NCBI RefSeq assembly: GCF_027923905.1
Contig: NZ_AP026966.1
Span: 2,791,001 to 2,855,000, forward strand
Origin: Massilia varians
GTDB taxonomy: Bacteria > Pseudomonadota > Gammaproteobacteria > Burkholderiales > Burkholderiaceae_D
Direction: 5' to 3'
DNA: 64,000 bases
The notes below the pieces were generated by a model, which worked only from the letters and a program-made list of their open reading frames with translations, was not told the origin of the DNA and did no database searches. Made by a program: the position numbers and the translations under genes. How positions within the stretch are numbered: position 1 is the first letter of the stretch; every line of letters begins with the position of its first letter. Positions 28,233 through 37,032 of the stretch are shown here, piece by piece.

Positions 28233-29027
28233 TCAAGCCCCCCTCAACAGCGACAGATTCATCCTGACATAGCGCTTCAGGCCGATGAAGGTGTACTTGG
28301 TGATCACCAGCGACAGCAGGAACAGCAGGATCCCGCCGAGCACCATGGCGAACCCGACCAGGGTCTGGGTGGTGCGCGACTCGCCGTCCATGTCGGTGCT
28401 GATCTGGATGCCGGCATCGGCGACCTTCTCGGCGCGGCGGATGACGATCGAGGACTTCGCCACCTCGGCCGGGTCGTCGGCGACGCCGCCGTCTGCGTCC
28501 GGTTCTTCCTCGTAGACGTGGATGCCCTGCTTGCCGATCGAGACCCGGGTGCGGCTGTTCTCGACCGTCTCGCGGCGCGCGCCGTCGGCCATGACTTCGA
28601 TCCGGTGCAGCGGATTGTTCAGCACCAGCTCGTTGGCGCCGGCCAGGCCGCTGGCAGTGATCGCGATGCCCGACACGTAGAAACCGAGCGCGGTGCCGTA
28701 GGCCGCGACCAGCAGCGAGGCGACCACGGCCGCGGGGATCGCCATGAACAGGTTAAACACCAGCAAGCCAACGCCGGCGACCAGCATGCGCACGGCGTTG
28801 GCAGGGGACTTCTTTTCCTTGAACGCGTCCAGATGGGCGTTGGCGCGCAGCGTCACCGCGATTTTGCGCGGGTCGTCCAGTTCCTCGGCGATGCTCGCTT
28901 CGCTGCGGCCGGCGGCCATGCCGTCCACGAAACGCTGCTCGTACCAGGCCAGGGTCTTGGCCTGGATCTCCGGCGGCAGGCCGCCCAGGGCCCGCTTGAG
29001 GGCGTCGAGATAGTCCAGTTTGCCCAT
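28233..29027 (-). CDS. HAAS/DUF1700-domain membrane protein
   Basis: A 264-aa protein. The N-terminal about 60 residues (YLDALKRALGGLPPE...WYEQRFVDG...EELDDPRKIA) form the helical HAAS/DUF1700 signalling domain. Two or three membrane segments follow at about 78-125, then an extracytoplasmic domain, then a final pair near 222-245. DUF1700 proteins are commonly encoded with PadR regulators and GIN/DUF4097 proteins in envelope-stress-like operons; here the GIN gene follows but no PadR gene is present. Function unknown. Confidence 0.8.
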   Translation of the reverse strand: MGKLDYLDALKRALGGLPPEIQAKTLAWYEQRFVDGMAAGRSEASIAEELDDPRKIAVTLRANAHLDAFKEKKSPANAVRMLVAGVGLLVFNLFMAIPAAVVASLLVAAYGTALGFYVSGIAITASGLAGANELVLNNPLHRIEVMADGARRETVENSRTRVSIGKQGIHVYEEEPDADGGVADDPAEVAKSSIVIRRAEKVADAGIQISTDMDGESRTTQTLVGFAMVLGGILLFLLSLVITKYTFIGLKRYVRMNLSLLRGA

Positions 29028-29042
29028 GTGCGGCGGTTCCGG

Positions 29043-29204
29043 TCAGTGGTGGGTGAGCGCCGGGATCGAGCCGATCGCCAGCGCGGTGTCCAGCTTGGTG
29101 CCGCCGATGAGTTCGGGCTCGACCAGCACGGCGGTGCTGAAGGCAACGAAGACCACCAGGGCCAGGGCGCGTAGGCCCACTTCAAAGTTGCTCATCTTGT
29201 TCAT
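29043..29204 (-). CDS. 53-aa single-pass membrane peptide heading the HAAS-GIN operon
   Basis: A short frame starting MNKMSNFEVGLR, with one hydrophobic helix (ALALVVFVAFSTAVLV) and a polar tail ending IPALTHH. It lies 15 bases upstream of the HAAS gene on the same strand, and its codons show the same G/C third-position bias as its neighbours, supporting real coding. No good ribosome site is visible; the ATG at 29195 or a TTG at 29216 are alternatives. Not recognised; probably an accessory of the HAAS-GIN proteins. Confidence 0.6.
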   Translation of the reverse strand: MNKMSNFEVGLRALALVVFVAFSTAVLVEPELIGGTKLDTALAIGSIPALTHH

Positions 29205-29240
29205 GATCTTGTTCAATCCGTAAGGCCTGTTTCGATGCTG

Positions 29241-30644
29241 CTACTTTACGGAAGTCGGCTCCTGGCCGCCATCGCCGTGCGACAGTCTGCGCTTTTCCGG
29301 GGGCAGCTTGCCGTAGGCACGGATAAGCGCGGCGGCCGCGATGCCGCTCTGCACGGCGGTCTCGAGCGTCGCCGGGTAGTCGCCGGCCGTGTAGTCGCCC
29401 GCCAGCACCAGGCCGGGCAGGGGCGTTTCATTGCCGGGCCGAACCAGTCCCGGGGTGCAGGAAAAGGTCGCGCGTTTCTCGGTGATCACCCGCGTCCACT
29501 GCGGCGCGCCCAAGTCCGGGCGGCGCAGGTCGTGGGCCAGCTGGGCCGCGATCATCTTGCCGAGCGCATCCTGCTCAAGCGCTGCCGCCGCGCCGGCGAC
29601 GCTGACCACCACCGCCAGCAAACCCGGCTGGGTGGCATCGAGCTGGCCGCGGTCGAAGGCGAACTGGCCCCAGCGCTCGTGGGCCGGATCGTCGAGCAGG
29701 GCGTAGAAAGGCAGGTCGAGGCGCAGCGCCGGGTCGTACTGCAGGTAGCAGGTCGCGATCGGCTCGTAGGCCAGGTCCGCGAGCTGCCCGGCCAGGTCGG
29801 GGGCGTGCGGCGCGAGGATGGCGGCGGACTGCGTGGCGGGGGTGGCCAGCACCAGGGCGTCGAATGCAAGCTCGCCGCCGGACAGGGTAAGGCGCCAGCC
29901 GCTGCCGGCGGGCGCGACGGCCGTGAGTTTGTTGCCTAGCAGTACTTCGCCGCCATGCTGCTCGACGAAGCGCGCCGCCGCCTGCGGGAACAGGGCGCCC
30001 ATGTCGATGCGCGGCAGCAGCATGTCCGAAGCCGCGCGCCGCTTGGCGCCCAGGCTGTCGCGCAGCACGGCCAGGAAAACCCGGGCCGAGGCCCGTTCCG
30101 GCGGCGTGTTCAGCGCGGCGATGCACAGTGGATGCCACAGCAGGCGGTTCAGGCGCGGGGTCTGGTCGAAGCGCGCCAGCAGTTCCTCGACCGTGCAGTC
30201 GTGATACAGCACCCAGCCCATGGTGCGCGCCGCGGTGGTGAAGCGGGCCAGGGCCAGCTTGTCGGCGCGCGCCAGTCCTTTGGCGCGCACCAGGGCGGCG
30301 ACCAGGTGCAGCGGCGCCGGCCAGCGCGGGGCGACGAAGTCCATGCCGCCGCTGCCTTCGGGATAGCGCATCTGCACGGGCAGGCGCAGCAGGGCCTGTT
30401 CGGGATCGATACCGACCTGGCGTAGCAGGCGCAGGCTTGCGGCGTAGGCGCCCAGCAGGATGTGCTGGCCGTTGTCGAGCATTTTTCCGTGCACCTCGAC
30501 GCCGCGCGCCCGGCCGCCCAGGCTGCGCGCGCTCTCCAGCAGGGTGACCCGGGCGCCGCCGGCCGCCAGTTCGACGGCGGCGGCGCAGCCGGCCCAGCCG
30601 CCGCCGGCCACGGCGACCCGCAGGCCGCCGCTAGGTGCGGACAT
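29241..30644 (-). CDS. hpnE: Hydroxysqualene dehydroxylase
   Basis: FAD-dependent amine-oxidase-fold enzyme that reduces hydroxysqualene to squalene, the third step of the HpnCDE route. The 467-aa protein has VAVAGGGWAGCAAAVELA at the N-terminus, GRARG a little later, and C-terminal GLVLAGDYTAGDYPATLETAVQSG for FAD binding. Its start overlaps the last 14 bases of hpnD. It used to be named phytoene desaturase-like; the hpnC-hpnD context settles the call. Confidence 0.92.
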   Translation of the reverse strand: MSAPSGGLRVAVAGGGWAGCAAAVELAAGGARVTLLESARSLGGRARGVEVHGKMLDNGQHILLGAYAASLRLLRQVGIDPEQALLRLPVQMRYPEGSGGMDFVAPRWPAPLHLVAALVRAKGLARADKLALARFTTAARTMGWVLYHDCTVEELLARFDQTPRLNRLLWHPLCIAALNTPPERASARVFLAVLRDSLGAKRRAASDMLLPRIDMGALFPQAAARFVEQHGGEVLLGNKLTAVAPAGSGWRLTLSGGELAFDALVLATPATQSAAILAPHAPDLAGQLADLAYEPIATCYLQYDPALRLDLPFYALLDDPAHERWGQFAFDRGQLDATQPGLLAVVVSVAGAAAALEQDALGKMIAAQLAHDLRRPDLGAPQWTRVITEKRATFSCTPGLVRPGNETPLPGLVLAGDYTAGDYPATLETAVQSGIAAAALIRAYGKLPPEKRRLSHGDGGQEPTSVK

Positions 30645-31464
30645 AGGTCTTCCACGCCAGCCACAGCTTGCGCAGCGGCGTGAGCGAGATGCGCTGGTTC
30701 AGCACCTGGAAATCGTCGCGCGCGATCTCGTCGAGCAGGGTGCGGTAGATGGCGGCCATCATCAGGCCGGGACGCTGGGCGCGCCGGTCTTGTTTCGGCA
30801 GCAGGGCCAGGGCCTCGTCGTAGGTGCGCTGGGCGCGTTCATTCTGGAAGCGCATCAGGGCTTCGAACTTCTCGCTGTGGCGGAAGTTGAGGATGTCGGC
30901 GGCCGTCACGTTGAACTGCTGCAGTTCGTTCACCGGGATGTAGATGCGGCCCTTGCGCGCATCGTCGCCGACGTCGCGGATGATGTTGGTCAGCTGGAAG
31001 GCGAGGCCAAGCTTCTCCGCATACAGCAGGGTTTCCGGACGGGTGTAGCCGAAGATGCTGGCCGACAGGATGCCGACCACGCCGGCCACCCGCCAGCAGT
31101 ACTTCTGCAGGCCGGCGAAGTCGAGGTAGCGGCTCTGGTCGAGGTCCATCTCCATGCCGTCGATGATGGCCTGCAGGTGCTGCTCTTCCAGTTGGTAGGT
31201 GGCGACGTGCGGCTGCAGCGCCTGGGTCACCGGGTGGGTGGGGCTGCCCTTGTACATGGTCGAGACCTCGGTGCGCCACCAGGCCAGCTTGATGCGCGCC
31301 ACCGAGGCGTCGGAAGTCTCGTCGACGGTGTCGTCGACTTCGCGGCAGAAGGCGTACAGCGCGGTGATCGCGCGGCGGCGCTCCGGCGGCAGGAACAGGA
31401 AGCTGTAGTAGAAGCTGGAGCCGCTTTGGACCGTCTTTTGCTGGCAGTATTCGTCGGGGGACAT
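30631..31464 (-). CDS. hpnD: Presqualene diphosphate synthase
   Basis: Trans-isoprenyl diphosphate synthase-fold enzyme joining two farnesyl diphosphates into presqualene diphosphate. The 277-aa protein has both Asp-rich motifs: CREVDDTVDETSD and TNIIRDVGDDARKGRIYIP. It follows hpnC after a 76-base gap in which no ribosome site can be seen ahead of the ATG, unusual for this region; translation may be weak or leaderless-like. It overlaps hpnE by 14 bases. Confidence 0.93.
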   Translation of the reverse strand: MSPDEYCQQKTVQSGSSFYYSFLFLPPERRRAITALYAFCREVDDTVDETSDASVARIKLAWWRTEVSTMYKGSPTHPVTQALQPHVATYQLEEQHLQAIIDGMEMDLDQSRYLDFAGLQKYCWRVAGVVGILSASIFGYTRPETLLYAEKLGLAFQLTNIIRDVGDDARKGRIYIPVNELQQFNVTAADILNFRHSEKFEALMRFQNERAQRTYDEALALLPKQDRRAQRPGLMMAAIYRTLLDEIARDDFQVLNQRISLTPLRKLWLAWKTYVRT

Positions 31465-31540
31465 GTATTGTTTGTTTTATTGCTGATTGCTGAGGCGAAT
31501 CCGCTATCTTAGCCGATACGGGTGGCGCTGCGAACATCGA

Positions 31541-32350
31541 TCACATCTTGCAGGCGCGCCAGGCCACCACGATCCAGTCGGCGGCCGCCAGCGCCGGCCG
31601 GCGCCGGAACACGTCGTACTCGGCCTTTTCGATCGCTTCCAGGATGCGCAGGCCGCCCTGCACGATGAGGCGCAGTTCCCAGCCGATGCGTCCCGGCAGG
31701 CGGTGCACCAGCGGCGTGCCGCTGAGCATCAGGGCGCGGGCGCGGTCCACCTCGAAGCGCATCAGGGCGCGCCAGGCCGGCGTGGCCGGCCCGGAGGCCA
31801 GCTCCGCTTCCGACACGCCGTGCCGCTCCAGGTCTTCGAGCGGCAGGTAGATGCGGCCCTTGGGCAGGTCAATGGCGACGTCCTGCCAGAAGTTGATGAG
31901 CTGAAGCGCGGTGCAGATCGCGTCGGAATCGCGCAGGTTGCGCTCGTCCACGGCATCGTAGAGTTCCAGCATCAGGCGGCCGACCGGGTTGGCCGAGCGC
32001 CGGCAGTAATCGAGCAGCAGGGTGTAGTCGGCGTAGCGGGTGGTGGTGACGTCTTGGCGAAAGGCCGACAGCAGGTCGTGCATGGGCGCGACCGGCAGCC
32101 GGAACTCGCGCACCACGGTGGCCAGGCGGCCGAACAGCGGGTCGGCCGGGGTGAGGCCGCGCTCGATGGCCGCGAGCTCGCGTCCATAGCGCTCCAGTTC
32201 GGCCAGGCGCTCGGGCGCCGCGGCGTCGCCCTCGTCGGCGATGTCGTCGGCGCTGCGGGCAAACGCGTAGATGGCCTCGACCGCCGGCGCCAGGCGGCGC
32301 GGCAGCAGGAAGGAGGCGACCGGGAAGTTCTCGTAATGCTCGACTGGCAT
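31541..32350 (-). CDS. hpnC: Hydroxysqualene synthase
   Basis: Converts presqualene diphosphate to hydroxysqualene. The 269-aa protein begins MPVEHYENFPVASFLLPRRL, typical of HpnC, and has Asp-rich motifs ARSADDIADEGD and INFWQDVAIDLPKGRIYLP. First gene of hpnC-hpnD-hpnE, transcribed away from the RND efflux genes across a 103-base divergent gap. No squalene-hopene cyclase is encoded in the window. Confidence 0.93.
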   Translation of the reverse strand: MPVEHYENFPVASFLLPRRLAPAVEAIYAFARSADDIADEGDAAAPERLAELERYGRELAAIERGLTPADPLFGRLATVVREFRLPVAPMHDLLSAFRQDVTTTRYADYTLLLDYCRRSANPVGRLMLELYDAVDERNLRDSDAICTALQLINFWQDVAIDLPKGRIYLPLEDLERHGVSEAELASGPATPAWRALMRFEVDRARALMLSGTPLVHRLPGRIGWELRLIVQGGLRILEAIEKAEYDVFRRRPALAAADWIVVAWRACKM

Positions 32351-32394
32351 ATTGGACTGTTGACTCTAATGTCGGGTTTCTGGCTGTTTCACTG

Positions 32395-32402
32395 ATTATA
32401 AT
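32395..32402. promoter_or_regulatory. Shared symmetrical -10 element in the hpnC / efflux divergent region
   Basis: ATTATAAT contains TATAAT on the + strand (32397-32402) and TATAAT on the - strand (32400-32395), so one site could serve either direction. No convincing -35 hexamer is found for either. Confidence 0.35.
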
Positions 32403-32453
32403 TGCTCGATTACAAATGCCCTAACTTGGCAATTGATCAACAGAGGATCCACC

Positions 32454-33629
32454 GTGCCTGCATTTCCGACATTTCGCCCGACGTTCTCCATCATGCGCGC
32501 CGCCTGTGCCGCGCCCCTGCTGCTGGTCCTGCTGGCCGGCTGCGGCAAGGAGGCAGCGAAGACCGAGGACGTGCGCCCGGTGCGCGCCATCGAGCTGGTG
32601 GCCAGCAGTGGCGGCGAGCAGGTCGAGTTCTCGGGCGACGTCCGGGCCCGCTACGAGTCGCGCCTGGGCTTCCGGGTGGGCGGCAAGATCGTCGAGCGCC
32701 GGGTCGATGTCGGCGCGATTGTCAAGGATGGCCAGGTCCTGATGCGCCTCGACCCGCAGGACCTGCGCCTGGCCGAGGCCCAGGCCCGCGCCACCCTGCG
32801 CGCCGCGGAAACCGAGCGCGACCTGGCCCAGGCCGACTACAAGCGCCACCAGAACCTGCGCGCCCAGAATTTCGTCAGCCAGGCCGTGCTGGACGCCAAG
32901 CAGGCCGCCCTGCGCGCGGCCCAGGCCAACGTCGATGCGGCGCGCGCGGGCTTTCGCGGCCAGTCGAACCAGGCAGGCTACGCCAACCTGGAATCGGACA
33001 CCGATGGCGTGGTGACGGCGGTCGACGCCGAAGTCGGCCAGGTGGTGGCGGCCGGCGCGCCGGTGGTGCGGGTGGCCCGCACCGACGAGAAGGAAGTCGT
33101 GATCGGCATTCCCGAGGACCGGGTCGAGGCGCTGCGCCAGGCCAGCAAGGTCAATGTGCGCCTGTGGGCCAGGCGCGACGAAGCCATTCCCGGCACGATT
33201 CGCGAAGTCTCGCCGGTGGCCGATCCGGCCACCCGCACGTATACCGTCAAGGTGGCGATCCCGGCGCGCGCCGACGTCCGCCTCGGCATGACGGCGACCG
33301 TGGAGATGACTACCGCCGGCACCGCCAATGCCTCGGCCCTGCGGGTGCCGCTCAGCGCCCTGGTGCAGGACAAGGGCGTGACCAGCGTCTGGGTGGTCGA
33401 GCAGGGCGCGGTGCAGCTGCGCAAGGTCGAGGTGGCGGGGCAGTCGGGCAACGACATTCTGCTCTCCGGCGGAGTGCAGCCCGGCCAGACCGTGGTGACG
33501 GCCGGCGTGCACCTGCTCAAGCCGGGCCAGAAGGTGCGCATCCTGACGGCCGACGTGGCGCGCCGCGGCGATACCGAGGCCGCCGCGGTCGGCGGCAATG
33601 AGGCGGCCAAGGGCGGAGCCGGCAAATGA
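32454..33629 (+). CDS. RND efflux periplasmic adaptor (membrane fusion) protein
   Basis: A 391-aa HlyD/AcrA-type adaptor linking an inner-membrane RND pump to an outer-membrane channel. A hydrophobic leader ends in the lipobox LLAGC, so it is probably a lipoprotein; then come the barrel-sandwich (FRVGGKIVERRVDVGAIVKDGQVLMRLD), a helical hairpin, and the beta-barrel domains. GTG at 32454 is chosen for AGAGGA 7 bases upstream; an ATG at 32493 would give a more typical leader length but has no ribosome site. Its stop overlaps the pump start by 4 bases. Confidence 0.88.
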   Translation: MPAFPTFRPTFSIMRAACAAPLLLVLLAGCGKEAAKTEDVRPVRAIELVASSGGEQVEFSGDVRARYESRLGFRVGGKIVERRVDVGAIVKDGQVLMRLDPQDLRLAEAQARATLRAAETERDLAQADYKRHQNLRAQNFVSQAVLDAKQAALRAAQANVDAARAGFRGQSNQAGYANLESDTDGVVTAVDAEVGQVVAAGAPVVRVARTDEKEVVIGIPEDRVEALRQASKVNVRLWARRDEAIPGTIREVSPVADPATRTYTVKVAIPARADVRLGMTATVEMTTAGTANASALRVPLSALVQDKGVTSVWVVEQGAVQLRKVEVAGQSGNDILLSGGVQPGQTVVTAGVHLLKPGQKVRILTADVARRGDTEAAAVGGNEAAKGGAGK

Positions 33630-36600
33630 GGGGTTTCAACCTGTCGCGCTGGGCGCTGGAACATATTCCGCTGACGCGCTACCTGATCGCCGCGCTCCTG
33701 ATCGGCGGCATCCTCAGCTACCAGCAGCTGGGCCAGGACGAGGACCCGCCCTTCACCTTCCGCGCGATGGTGGTGAGCGCCGTGTGGCCGGGGGCGACCG
33801 CGGTGCAGATGGCCGAGCAGGTGACCGATCCGCTCGAGCGGAAGCTGCAGGAAACGCTCTACATCGACCGTATACGCAGCTTCTCCAAGCCGGGCGAGAC
33901 CACCATTGTGGTCTATCTGCGCGAGTCCACGCCGCCCGACGAAACTGCGCCTACCTGGTACCAGGTGCGGAAAAAAGTCTCGGAGATGCGGGCCACCCTG
34001 CCGCAGGGCGTGGTCGGTCCCTTCTTCAACGACGAATTCGGCGACACCTACGGTTCGATCTTCGCGCTCTCTGGCGACGGTTTCACGCCGGCCGAAATGC
34101 GCGACTACGCCGACTTCGTGCGCCAGCAGCTGCTCAAGGTGCCGCTGGTTGCGAAAGTCGAGCAGTTCGGCGTGCAGGCCGAGAAGATCTACATCGAATT
34201 CTCCAGCAAGAAATTCGCCCAGCTGGGCCTGCCTTTCGAGCAGATCGTCAGCCAGATCGCCACCCAGAACGGGGTCGAGGCCAGCGGCGTGCTGGTCACG
34301 CCCACCGACAACCTGCAGGTGCGCGTCACGGGCGCGCTGAACAAGCTCGAGCTGCTGGAAAACCTGCAGCTGCGCGCCGCCAGCACCACCTTCCGCCTGG
34401 GCGACTTTGCGACGGTCAAGCGCGGCTACCAGGACCCGCCGCGCGACAAGATGCGCTTCAATGGCAAGGAAGTGATCGGACTGGGCGTGTCGATGGAAAA
34501 GGGCGGCAACATCATCCGCCTGGGCGAGGGTCTGGACCAGACCGTGGCGCGCATTCGCGCCCAGCTCCCGGTCGGGATCGAACTGGAGCGCGTGTCGAAC
34601 CAGCCGCAGGCCGTCACCGCCTCGGTCAACGAATTCATCAAGGTGCTGGTCGAAGCGGTGATCATCGTGCTGGCCGTGTCCTTCATCGCGCTCGGCCTGC
34701 ACACCAAGCCCCGGCTGCGCATCGACGTGCGTCCGGGCCTGGTGGTGGCGCTGACGATTCCGCTGGTGCTGGCGATTACCTTTCTCTTCATGCGGGTGCT
34801 CGACATCTCGCTGCACAAGATCTCGCTGGGCGCCCTGATCATCGCGCTCGGCCTGCTGGTGGACGACGCCATCATCGCGGTCGAGATGATGGTGCGTAAA
34901 ATGGAAGAGGGCCTGTCGCGCTTCGAGGCCGCCACCTTCGCCTACACCTCCACCGCGATGCCGATGCTGACCGGGACCCTGATCACGGCGGCGGGCTTCC
35001 TGCCGATCGGCCTGGCCAAGTCAGCGGCCGGCGAATACACCTTCACCATGTTCTCGGTGAACGCGCTGGCGCTCCTGATCTCCTGGGTGGCGGCGGTGGT
35101 GTTTACCCCTTACATCGGCTACGTCCTCCTGAAGGTCAAGCCGCACGGCCAGGGCGAATCCTCGCACGACGTGTTCGACAGTCCGGCCTACGAGCGTTTC
35201 CGCCGCCTCGTGAACCGCTGCGTCGAGTGGCGCAAGACCACGATCGCGCTGAGCCTGGGCGTGTTCGCGCTGGGCGTATTCGGCTTCAAGTTCATCGAGA
35301 AGCAGTTCTTCCCGGATTCCAGCCGTCCTGAACTGATGGTCGAGATGTGGTCGCCCGAGGGCACCAGCTTCGCGGCCAACGAAGCGGTTGTGAAGCGTTT
35401 CGAGGCATTCCTCAAGCAGCAGCAGGGCGTGCACAGCGTGACCAGCTATGTCGGCACCGGCAGCCCGCGCTTCTACCTCCCGCTGGACCAGATCTTCCCG
35501 CAGTCGAACGTGTCCCAGCTGGTGGTGCTGCCCGTGGACAGCGCGGCGCGCGACGCGCTGCGCTTGAGAATCGAAGCGGCCTTCCGCAACGATTTCCCCG
35601 AGGTGCGCGGACGCGTGAAGCTGCTGCCGAACGGACCGCCGGTGGCCTATCCGGTGCAGTTCCAGGTGCTGGGGCCCGACATCGGCATCGTGCGCACGCT
35701 CGCCGACGAGGTCAAGGACGTGATGCGCGCCAACCCGAACACGGTGGGTGTCAACGACAACTGGAACGAGGCGGTCAAGGTGCTGCGTCTCGACCTCGAC
35801 CAGGACAAGCTGCGCGCCCTCGGCGTCACCTCGCAGGCGGTGCGGCGCGTCATTAATACCACGCTCACCGGCACCCCGGTGGGCCAGTTCCGCGAGACCA
35901 ACCGCCTGATCGACATCGTGGTGCGCCAGCCGCTGGAAGAACGTTCGACCATCACGCGCCTGTCGGAAGCCCTGGTGCCGACACCTGGCGGCGGCGCCGT
36001 GCCGATCGGGCAACTGGCGCGGGTCGCCTTCGTGTGGGAGCCGGGCGTGGTCTGGCGCGAGGGGCGCGAGTGGGCCATCATGGTGCAGTCGGACGTGGTC
36101 GAGGGCATCCAGGGGCCGACCGTCACCGCCCAGGTGGACGAGAAACTGGCGGCGATCCGCGCCAGGCTGCCGGCCGGCTACCGCCTCAAGGTGGAAGGCG
36201 CGGCCGCCGACAGCGCGGATGCGGAAGCCTCGATCATGGCCAACGTGCCGCTGGTGCTGTTCATCGTGTTCACACTCCTGATGCTGCAGCTGCACAGCTT
36301 CTCGCGCTCGCTGCTGGTCTTCCTCACGGGGCCGCTGGGCATCGCCGGCGCGGCGATGGCCTTGCTGGTCTTCGACCGGCCCTTCGGTTTCGTCGCCAAC
36401 CTGGGCGTGATCGCACTGTTCGGCATGATCATCCGCAATTCAGTAATCCTGGTGGACCAGATCGAGCAGGACATCGCCGGCGGGGCCGAAGCCTGGGACG
36501 CGATCGTCGAGGCGGCGGTGCGGCGCTGCCGGCCGATCCTGTTGACGGCTGCCGCGGCCGCGCTGGCGATGATTCCGCTGTCGCGCTCGGTGTTCTGGGG

Positions 36601-36724
36601 GCCGATGGCGGTGGCGATCATGGGCGGCCTGCTGGTGGCGACCGCGCTCACCCTGCTGTTCCTGCCGGCGCTGTATGCGGCGTGGTTCCGGGTAAAGAAG
36701 CCGACCCGACCGGACATCGGCTAG
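33626..36724 (+). CDS. RND-family efflux pump, inner-membrane subunit
   Basis: A 1032-aa AcrB-superfamily transporter using proton influx to expel substrates from the periplasm. Two repeats each have a large periplasmic loop. In the first membrane half, GALIIALGLLVDDAIIAVEMM carries the paired Asp residues of the proton relay; the C-terminal half has FGMIIRNSVILVDQIEQD. Substrate cannot be inferred. Start overlaps the adaptor stop (ATGA). No outer-membrane factor gene is adjacent, so a TolC-like protein encoded elsewhere must complete the complex. Confidence 0.92.
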   Translation: MRGFNLSRWALEHIPLTRYLIAALLIGGILSYQQLGQDEDPPFTFRAMVVSAVWPGATAVQMAEQVTDPLERKLQETLYIDRIRSFSKPGETTIVVYLRESTPPDETAPTWYQVRKKVSEMRATLPQGVVGPFFNDEFGDTYGSIFALSGDGFTPAEMRDYADFVRQQLLKVPLVAKVEQFGVQAEKIYIEFSSKKFAQLGLPFEQIVSQIATQNGVEASGVLVTPTDNLQVRVTGALNKLELLENLQLRAASTTFRLGDFATVKRGYQDPPRDKMRFNGKEVIGLGVSMEKGGNIIRLGEGLDQTVARIRAQLPVGIELERVSNQPQAVTASVNEFIKVLVEAVIIVLAVSFIALGLHTKPRLRIDVRPGLVVALTIPLVLAITFLFMRVLDISLHKISLGALIIALGLLVDDAIIAVEMMVRKMEEGLSRFEAATFAYTSTAMPMLTGTLITAAGFLPIGLAKSAAGEYTFTMFSVNALALLISWVAAVVFTPYIGYVLLKVKPHGQGESSHDVFDSPAYERFRRLVNRCVEWRKTTIALSLGVFALGVFGFKFIEKQFFPDSSRPELMVEMWSPEGTSFAANEAVVKRFEAFLKQQQGVHSVTSYVGTGSPRFYLPLDQIFPQSNVSQLVVLPVDSAARDALRLRIEAAFRNDFPEVRGRVKLLPNGPPVAYPVQFQVLGPDIGIVRTLADEVKDVMRANPNTVGVNDNWNEAVKVLRLDLDQDKLRALGVTSQAVRRVINTTLTGTPVGQFRETNRLIDIVVRQPLEERSTITRLSEALVPTPGGGAVPIGQLARVAFVWEPGVVWREGREWAIMVQSDVVEGIQGPTVTAQVDEKLAAIRARLPAGYRLKVEGAAADSADAEASIMANVPLVLFIVFTLLMLQLHSFSRSLLVFLTGPLGIAGAAMALLVFDRPFGFVANLGVIALFGMIIRNSVILVDQIEQDIAGGAEAWDAIVEAAVRRCRPILLTAAAAALAMIPLSRSVFWGPMAVAIMGGLLVATALTLLFLPALYAAWFRVKKPTRPDIG

Positions 36725-36855
36725 GCTGGCGGGGGCTCCTCTCTCTATATAGATGAGCTCCCGTCCCCGCACGGGCTGCAAAAAACGCCCCAGTAGTGTC
36801 AGAAAATCCAGTAAAATAATTGATTGAAGTTGTAGCCCCTAAACAGAGGAGTGCA

Positions 36856-36893
36856 GGGCGGCCGGTTTCACTGTCGGGCGCCCTTTGTTTTTG
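36856..36893 (+). terminator. Probable terminator downstream of the RND operon
   Basis: GGGCG-(G)-CCG pairs with CGG-(G)-CGCCC around a 10-base loop (36856-36883), followed by TTTGTTTTT. It lies 21 bases before tRNA-Leu. The 36725-36855 stretch contains no gene that I can see. Confidence 0.55.
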
Positions 36894-36914
36894 TGGCAAA
36901 AATGCAATCCTTCC

Positions 36915-37001
36915 GCGAGGATGGCGAAATTGGTAGACGCACCAGGTTTAGGTCCTGACGCCAGCAATGGTGTGGGGGTTCGAGTCCCCCTCCTCGCACC
37001 A
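36915..37001 (+). tRNA. tRNA-Leu (anticodon TAG)
   Basis: An 87-base tRNA with acceptor arms GCGAGGA/TCCTCGC, D-arm GGCGAAATTGGTAGACGC, anticodon loop TTTAGGT, a long variable arm typical of tRNA-Leu, T-arm GGGGGTTCGAGTCCCCC, and encoded CCA at 36999-37001. It ends 31 bases before tig with no terminator or promoter between, so it is probably processed from a tRNA-tig transcript. Confidence 0.95.
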
Positions 37002-37032
37002 CGAATAATTATTTTTTTGGACGATTTTTACA

